Source: Acidobacteriota bacterium (GTDB lineage: Bacteria > Acidobacteriota > Aminicenantia > UBA2199). From it: a stretch of DNA of 12,014 bases. The stretch is taken from NCBI GenBank assembly GCA_021817755.1, contig JAKAGC010000055.1, positions 1 through 12,014 on the forward strand, given 5' to 3'. Under the pieces are notes generated by a model. That model was not told the origin of the DNA and searched no databases. It was given only the letters and a program-made list of their open reading frames with translations. This document shows positions 8,601-12,014 of this stretch, piece by piece. Numbering within the stretch: the first letter of the stretch is position 1; every line of letters begins with the position of its first letter. The position numbers were made by a program, and so were the translations under genes.

Positions 8601-10727
8601 CCGCTTAAATTGGGCATAGGGATCCCACTCGATTTCGTCCGAATAAACAACCAGTCGCGCTCCCATAAAAAGCGGGGAGAGAATCTGCCATATCGAAGCA
8701 ATAACATTGATACTAAAATTATTCCCTACCGAATCCTTTTCCGTAATTCCAAGAACTCCGATTTTCGTATATGTATGGTTTACAATTCCCGAATGATGTT
8801 CAAGCGCACCCTTTGGTTTCCCCGTCGATCCCGATGTATAAATTATATAAGATAAATCTGTCGGTTTTACCACAATACCCGGATTTTCTTCCGGGAATTC
8901 CATCAGAACCCTCGTATCATAAATCATATCTGCAACAGCAGGTTCTGCTGTAAATGAAACATCCGGATGCTTCAACAGAATTGTAGCTCCACTGTCTTCA
9001 ACGATAAACCGGTTCCTCTCATCCGGATAGGATATATCCAGAGGGATACAGGCGGCACCTGCTTTAAGAATGCCGTACACCGCCGTTATCATCTCGATTG
9101 AACGCGGAAACATCATCGCCACACGCGAACCCTCTTTTATCCCATGCTCCTTGAGCATATGAGCCAGCCGGTTCGCTGCTGTGTCGAACTCCATATATGT
9201 GATATACTTATCCTCATACTGAACCGCTTTATTCCCCGGAACACGGAGAACTTGCTTCTCGATTTCACCATGAACGGTTTTATCAACGACATATTCGACT
9301 TCAGGATTATTAAATACTTCCAGTATCTGCTTTCTTTCCTCCGAAGACAGCATCTCTATCCCAGAGATTTCCCCCACCGAAGGCCGTGTTATTCCCTTTA
9401 ATACATTGAGAAAATGATGCCCCATTCGCTGGATCGTTTCAAACTCGAAAAGGTCCGAATTAAAATGAAAACGAATGTCCATCGTTCGCGACCCAAAGGG
9501 CAGTACCTGCACCGTAATGTCGAAACTCGTCATTTCAAACATATCGAAAGCACGTACTTTTAAAGCAGAAGAATTTTCTCCTGTTCCCGGTTCTTCCACT
9601 GCCAAAGGATAATTATCGATTACAATCAACGAATCGAATAAATCCTGGTCTTTTCCCATCCCCGTGTACTTCTTTATCTCGGTTAACGGAGTGTGTTCGA
9701 ACCGGCTTCGCTCTTTCGAATGATCAGAAATAGATTGAAATGCAGAATATACACTATTATCACCCGTAACATTAACACGTAAGGGAAGCGTGTTAATAAA
9801 CAACCCTACCATACGGTCGATACCCTTCACTTCAGGAACACGACCCGATACTGTCGTACCGAACATTACATCATCAGCATTATTATACTTCTGAAGAAGA
9901 ATTCCCCAGGCAGTATAAAGAAGCACAGAAAGTGTAATATTCTGCTGCTGTGTAACTGTTTCAATTGCAGTATAAAGGGAGGGATCCGTTTCCATTGGAT
10001 AGGTATTTACATGAGAGATTTCAGCCAACTTTTTATGATTATAAGGCAGTGAAGTACAGGTATCGAAACCATCCAGGTATGCTTTCCAGAAGGTTTCCCG
10101 TTCTTCCTTGTTATGAATCATAAATTGCTGTTTATACCATTTAAAAAACTCTTTGTAAGGCGTTTTCGGTAAATGGCTCCCACTCTCCGGTCTCAATTCC
10201 GGTATTTCGATACCTGCTAAGCGATGGTAAGCATCCAGGAACTCCGTCAAAATAATACCGTTACTCCATCCATCATATACAATATGATGAAATGTCAGTA
10301 TCATTCTGTATTCCGATAGGTCCATACGGATAAGAGTAATTCTCAGAGGGTCACCGTCGATTTCAATCGGACGGTTCATATCCTCATCGATCAACCGCTG
10401 CAAAGCAGCCGTTTTTTCTTTCGCACCGTACTCCTCAAGGTTTTTAAATTCAATTAAAATTTCCTTTTTTTTCAGAACCACCTGGATTGGTTCTTCCAGT
10501 TTTTCCCACCGGATCACGGTTCGCAGCATTTCATTGGTCTGAGCTACCGCTTCCCATGCTTTTTTAAATATTTCAGGATCGATGTTCCCGGACAATACAA
10601 GCCGGAATTGCTCAAAATATTGTTTTGAACCCGGATTGGCCAGATAATGAAATAACATCCCTTCCTGCATGGATGTTAATCCCAGCATATCTTCTACATT
10701 TCGTTTTTCTATTTTAAAATTTGACAT
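2691..10727 (-). CDS. Hybrid NRPS-PKS megasynthase, C-A-PCP-KS-AT-KR-PCP
   Basis: A complete 2,678-residue assembly-line protein with one NRPS and one PKS module. C, about 12-440: LTSMQEGMLFHYL, HHIVYDGW (H148, D152), GLFINTLPLR. A, about 480-975: YIIYTSGSTGKPKG near 626, YGQTE near 775, YRTGDL, and the A10 Lys in PNGKIDRK (K969). PCP1: FFDLGGHSL, carrier Ser1027. KS, about 1097-1528: Cys1271 in CACS, His1407 in HGTGT, His1451 in NVGH, so complete. AT, about 1625-1950: Ser1758 in GYSVGEY and QAFHS with His1857, which points to malonyl-CoA. KR: NADPH loop TGGLGKIG from 2319 and Lys2432, Ser2456, Tyr2469, Asn2473, so predicted active; the stretch of about 300 residues before it fits linker plus KR structural subdomain. 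No DH, ER or methyltransferase is seen. PCP2: FFELGGHSL, Ser2619. The protein should load an acid, extend it by C2 and leave a beta-hydroxyl. The A domain appears to lack the usual alpha-amino-binding Asp (Ile676), so its substrate may be unusual. There is no TE, so the chain must pass on, probably to the NRPS at 1-1457. Start: ATG with AAGG 7 nt upstream. Domain borders are approximate. Confidence 0.97.
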   Translation of the reverse strand: MSNFKIEKRNVEDMLGLTSMQEGMLFHYLANPGSKQYFEQFRLVLSGNIDPEIFKKAWEAVAQTNEMLRTVIRWEKLEEPIQVVLKKKEILIEFKNLEEYGAKEKTAALQRLIDEDMNRPIEIDGDPLRITLIRMDLSEYRMILTFHHIVYDGWSNGIILTEFLDAYHRLAGIEIPELRPESGSHLPKTPYKEFFKWYKQQFMIHNKEERETFWKAYLDGFDTCTSLPYNHKKLAEISHVNTYPMETDPSLYTAIETVTQQQNITLSVLLYTAWGILLQKYNNADDVMFGTTVSGRVPEVKGIDRMVGLFINTLPLRVNVTGDNSVYSAFQSISDHSKERSRFEHTPLTEIKKYTGMGKDQDLFDSLIVIDNYPLAVEEPGTGENSSALKVRAFDMFEMTSFDITVQVLPFGSRTMDIRFHFNSDLFEFETIQRMGHHFLNVLKGITRPSVGEISGIEMLSSEERKQILEVFNNPEVEYVVDKTVHGEIEKQVLRVPGNKAVQYEDKYITYMEFDTAANRLAHMLKEHGIKEGSRVAMMFPRSIEMITAVYGILKAGAACIPLDISYPDERNRFIVEDSGATILLKHPDVSFTAEPAVADMIYDTRVLMEFPEENPGIVVKPTDLSYIIYTSGSTGKPKGALEHHSGIVNHTYTKIGVLGITEKDSVGNNFSINVIASIWQILSPLFMGARLVVYSDEIEWDPYAQFKRVAEDGVTVIEVIPSVLKSYLFLLEEGKEVVNLDGLRKVALTSEETKPFLVNKFYSLYKNTDMVDCYGQTECSDDVLHYTIPHDTNTQKVPIGTPSLNTQVMVLNHHNQLQPVGVVGEICVSGAGVCYGYWNRPEMNEEKYVSNPLNPEIRMYRTGDLGCWMEDGKVEYLGRIDHQVKIRGNRVELREIENRIIGYQDMKEAAVVVKEDKEGDKNLFCFFVSSKEITSPQIRRYLLDILPDYMVPAHFIQLEKLPYTPNGKIDRKVLVKMEVETGVSTGVDYQPPRNTYETKIQEIWVQLLEKPQIGMNDNFFDLGGHSLLLIKLKSKLEKAFNPDREISIIELFNYPTITHQAGFIQELLHIETKEAGVEKGEEREGEKGVITRDEDRDIAVIGISLKIPGAASVEEFWNNIINGVESISFFDDGEIESSEVEGFVKGRSKVVNAGGIIGDIELFDADFFGFNPREAEIIEPQQRLFLEHSWMALEDAGYGAIGETYGGNVGVYAGVGLNTYLLNNVMSNQQVVATLGEFQTMIGNDKDFLSTRVAYKLNLRGPALTVQCACSTSLVAVHLARQGILTGDCDMALVGGVAVHVPEKTGYYYNEGGYLSPDGHCRAFDKDAQGTVFGNGIGVVLLKRLSKALRDRDSIYGIVKGSAINNDGSFKVGYTSPGETGQSQVIAKAIKEAGITSDTIGFVETHGTGTVLGDPVEISALTRAHRSTHGKEKVKNGYCALGSLKANVGHLDIAAGITGFIKAVLCLKNKKLPASINVTEPNPMIDFPNTPFYVNLTAKDWERGETPRRAGVSSFGIGGTNAHIILEEAPGIEKNISNTSKQQNHLLLLSARTDSALENTKNRFVEFLKRNPSVDMGDVANTLSLGRKAFDRRLAFVCNGAEDAREALETFNPRRMIMHTRQSGEKSAVFMFPGIGEHYVNMAVGLYRTEPVFRKHVDNCCELLKPLLGRDLREILFVEGLEKDRLKGNTDGAGGTQTVDFRKLVNTGGVNGDNLSEEEKTLSQTIYAHTSVFVVEYSLAMLLMDWGIKPYAMIGYSVGEYTAACLSGVFSLEDALTAVAKRAQSIHGVEQGGMIAISLPENDVKPLLVDGVSIAAVNTPDLCVVSGTLAGIDTLENRLKEQKAIYRRLKTFQAFHSKMMELVRPQLSAIFDNIKLNPPTIPYMSNVTGDWITPENKKVATGEYWVTHTVSPIRFSEGINRLLKTASHFFIEVGPGNSLSGFTAQQKKNLDSGDSPVADRFIMASLPKESEKIPDDAFLFRAMGKMWAAGMEINWNKFYNRGEYKRISLPVYPFEKKKYWLEASKVAKQAEGGMESSGQIGPVRIAKKEKIDQWFYLPSWKQSVQPLSGGSDGGTTVDKNWLVFIDDSPVGNRLISQLKLKGSAENITVVKAGSSFLKPVRGVEAAYTIRPGEYDDYIALLDDMGENDKSFDTVVHLWLLSSTPAMEDFLDRGVYSMLYLVKAMSSRSMFDHTDFWVISNYMHRIESSDICNAGKAAILGPLFVISQEYSNISCRSMDIGVYTYPYEHRLDKDYFDEHTVDVVDSLIAEFNSPSSDPVIAYRGGNRWVKYYESLPSSRVPTGEGVPPILRENGVYLITGGLGKIGLSIAGYLAQTLKARIILISRSGMDGVIKDERKSALIRQMEEDGAKILVLKADASNKEEMTRAVALAEEQFGKINGILHAAGVMDEGSFALIDQLDKKGCAGHFNPKIQGTMILEELFGDKELDFCILTSSLSPILGGLSLFAYSSANSFMDHFAHQQALVNRRPWLSINWADWAQDESHMKAGVGTTVSALNISREEGIETFKRVLNFKKLPQIVISSGDLHLRLKQWVLSSPEQKDEEAPRQVSIHQRPQLQSIYEAPANESEKILTEIWQELLGIDMVGVHDNFFELGGHSLIATRLISRLREIFRIDIPLPTLFDRPTIREIVDYIVQTWGDRDTVEEIAKTYREVQSL

Positions 10728-10826
10728 TTTAAGACCTTATCTTCGAGGAAAAGCAGATAGTATTTTGGATTAAAGAAATAGAGTGGTAAATTCTCTAACT
10801 CGATAAATTCGAGCCGAAAAACCAGG
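10728..10826 (-). other. 99-nt intergenic gap between aminotransferase and NRPS-PKS
   Basis: This is the largest gap in the window. It holds the NRPS-PKS ribosome binding site and a small inverted repeat at 10799-10813 (5-bp arms CTCGA/TCGAG, 5-nt loop) with no T run after it on the minus strand. I saw no well-spaced -35/-10 pair. The simplest reading is a read-through spacer in one operon, although a weak internal promoter cannot be excluded by eye. Confidence 0.45.
10735..10738 (-). promoter_or_regulatory. Ribosome binding site of the hybrid NRPS-PKS
   Basis: Minus-strand AAGG (within TAAGGTC) lies 7 nt before the ATG at 10725-10727, a normal distance that supports this start. Confidence 0.5.
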
Positions 10827-11990
10827 CTATTTCGTGAAAAAATCGGCTAAGAGATCGATTCCATCATTATAACGATGGCTCGAGTAAGAAAGTCTCAATG
10901 TATACGGAAGTCCAAAATCCGAACCCGGAACAGTTGCAACATTAGTTGCTTCCATAATACTCGTGGCCAGGTCGAGGCTCGACTGGATTCCTCTTTCTTT
11001 CATAAATTTCTCACAATCCAGAGTGAAATAAAAACTACCCTCTGCAGGAACAGCACGCACAAGAGGTACTCGTCTGAATGTTTCTACCGTATGATCTCTG
11101 CGGGATTTGTACAATGAACGAATATGTTCTACTTCATCCAGATAATCCAACGCTTTTAAAGCTCCAAACTGACAGATAGGGTCTGTGGTTAAAAGTGTAT
11201 GGTGTTGAATAACCGTCATCGGCGTTACCAATTCATCAGGAACAATACACCAGCCCACTCGGCGACTGTACATACGGTATGCCTTTGAAAAACTATTGGT
11301 AGTGATAAATACCGATTCAGTATCTTTTAATTCGATTACCGAAGGACTCTGCTCATCAAAACAAACGTTATCATATACTTCATCGTTAATAATCGGAGCC
11401 TGACCCTTTACAACCGAATCAATAAAATACAATTCCTCACGGGTTAAAATATTACCCAACGGATTTCCGGGACTATTAATTACTACAAGTTTGGTATCCT
11501 TTGTAAAATTCTGTTTAAAGGATTCTTTGTCAAGACGCATCGTATTCATATCGATATTGTAATACCTGATCTTTGCGCCGGATAATAAAGCCGAAAAATG
11601 ATACAATGAATAATAAGGAATAGGAAGCAATACTTCATCACCCTTTTCCAGGAAGAGGTAAAACAAATTTCTGAATATCGTACTCGTTCCAACACTAATA
11701 ATGAAATTCTCAGGCTTGATGTTCAATTTGTGTTTCTTGTAATAATGTTCAGCCAGTTTTACTTTCAAATCCGGAAGACCACCCGGAAAAACCATCGAAC
11801 TCCGTTTGAAATCCGTCATCGCATCGATAATCGCTTGCACGATATCACGGTGAAGAGGTAATTCGGATTTCCCAAGGGTCAACCGGATAACTTCTTTGCC
11901 CGCTTTCTCATAATCATACGCCATTTGATCCAGAACAAACATTAAAAACCTGTTGTCAAAATAGTTTATTCCGTGATTTACAAGTCTCAT
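10827..11990 (-). CDS. PLP-dependent aminotransferase, class I/II (fold type I)
   Basis: A 387-residue soluble enzyme that would move an amino group between an amino donor and a keto acid or aldehyde using pyridoxal phosphate. The family marks are present in order: NSPGNPLG with Asn176 (PLP-ring contact; the usual Thr of NPTG is Leu here), NDEVYD with Asp203 and Tyr206 (pyridine nitrogen and O3' contacts), SFSKAYRMYSRRVGW with Lys236 as the Schiff-base lysine, and LRLSYSS with Arg366 as the likely carboxylate-binding arginine. Its length is normal for the aspartate/aromatic aminotransferase-like group, so it looks intact. The ATG has a strong AGGAGG 6 nt upstream. It is the first complete gene of the run and precedes the NRPS-PKS by 99 nt, which suggests that it prepares a building block for it. 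Substrate specificity cannot be read from the motifs; a housekeeping-like role captured in the operon is also possible. Confidence 0.93.
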   Translation of the reverse strand: MRLVNHGINYFDNRFLMFVLDQMAYDYEKAGKEVIRLTLGKSELPLHRDIVQAIIDAMTDFKRSSMVFPGGLPDLKVKLAEHYYKKHKLNIKPENFIISVGTSTIFRNLFYLFLEKGDEVLLPIPYYSLYHFSALLSGAKIRYYNIDMNTMRLDKESFKQNFTKDTKLVVINSPGNPLGNILTREELYFIDSVVKGQAPIINDEVYDNVCFDEQSPSVIELKDTESVFITTNSFSKAYRMYSRRVGWCIVPDELVTPMTVIQHHTLLTTDPICQFGALKALDYLDEVEHIRSLYKSRRDHTVETFRRVPLVRAVPAEGSFYFTLDCEKFMKERGIQSSLDLATSIMEATNVATVPGSDFGLPYTLRLSYSSHRYNDGIDLLADFFTK

Positions 11991-11996
11991 TAACTA

Positions 11997-12002
11997 CCTC
12001 CT
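11997..12002 (-). promoter_or_regulatory. Strong ribosome binding site of the aminotransferase
   Basis: Minus-strand AGGAGG lies 6 nt before the ATG at 11988-11990. It is the closest match to the anti-Shine-Dalgarno sequence among the four genes. The 24 nt of upstream sequence contain stop codons in all three minus-strand frames, so any upstream gene must end at or before this point. Confidence 0.7.
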
Positions 12003-12014
12003 ATAAAAGTTCAT

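Noticed and set aside
3444..9401. Many plus-strand (and two or three out-of-frame minus-strand) open frames of 60-109 codons inside the NRPS-PKS
   Set aside because: All sit within a gene with continuous domain homology on the minus strand in another frame; their products look like shadow translations with no recognisable motif.
10799..10813. Inverted repeat CTCGA-TAAAT-TCGAG between aminotransferase and NRPS-PKS, considered as a terminator
   Set aside because: The stem is only 5 bp and no T run follows on the minus strand. It may be chance, as TCGA is common in this DNA.
10728..10826. Possible promoter in the 99-nt gap (TACTAT-like box after a TTTACC-like box)
   Set aside because: The two boxes are about 22 nt apart, outside the usual 16-18 nt, and neither is a strong match.
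11994..12014. ATG at the right edge opening a six-codon frame before the aminotransferase
   Set aside because: It ends at the TAG beside the aminotransferase ribosome binding site. It could equally be the tail of an upstream gene, and the window stops too early to tell.

Overview
The window is about 12 kb of one bacterial secondary-metabolite locus. It holds four genes, all read from the minus strand and packed as an apparent operon. In transcription order (right to left) they are: a PLP-dependent aminotransferase (10827-11990), a 2,678-residue hybrid NRPS-PKS with order C-A-PCP-KS-AT-KR-PCP (2691-10727), a stand-alone PAPS-type sulfotransferase (1500-2672), and the first 485 residues of a second NRPS that runs off the left edge (1-1457). 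Gaps are 99, 18 (12 if the earlier ATG is used) and 42 nt. Each gene has a Shine-Dalgarno-like sequence and I saw no convincing terminator or internal promoter. No stretch longer than 300 bases lacks a gene.

Organism: the DNA is moderately AT-rich, with purine-rich ribosome binding sites, so it is bacterial. The AT and KR sub-types resemble those of hybrid NRPS-PKS lines in myxobacteria and cyanobacteria, while the codon choice is far more AT-rich than in myxobacteria. I cannot name a phylum from sequence alone. No transposase, tRNA, rRNA, CRISPR or attachment-like sequence was seen.

How the genes may work together: the first condensation domain accepts an upstream acyl or peptidyl chain made outside the window, or by this protein's own unknown donor. 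The A domain loads an amine- or hydroxyl-bearing acid. The KS-AT-KR-PCP part then adds a malonate-derived C2 unit and reduces it to a beta-hydroxyl. No DH, ER, methyltransferase or TE is present in the window. The chain is probably passed to the C domain of the partial NRPS. The sulfotransferase, lying between the two assembly-line genes, may sulfate a hydroxyl of the product, and the aminotransferase may supply a non-standard amino acid.

The most interesting point is that this A domain appears to lack the Asp that normally holds the alpha-amino group (Ile at that place) and has acidic residues elsewhere in its predicted pocket. This suggests a substrate that is not an ordinary alpha-amino acid, beside an aminotransferase that could make it. 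The identity of the product is not known from this sequence.
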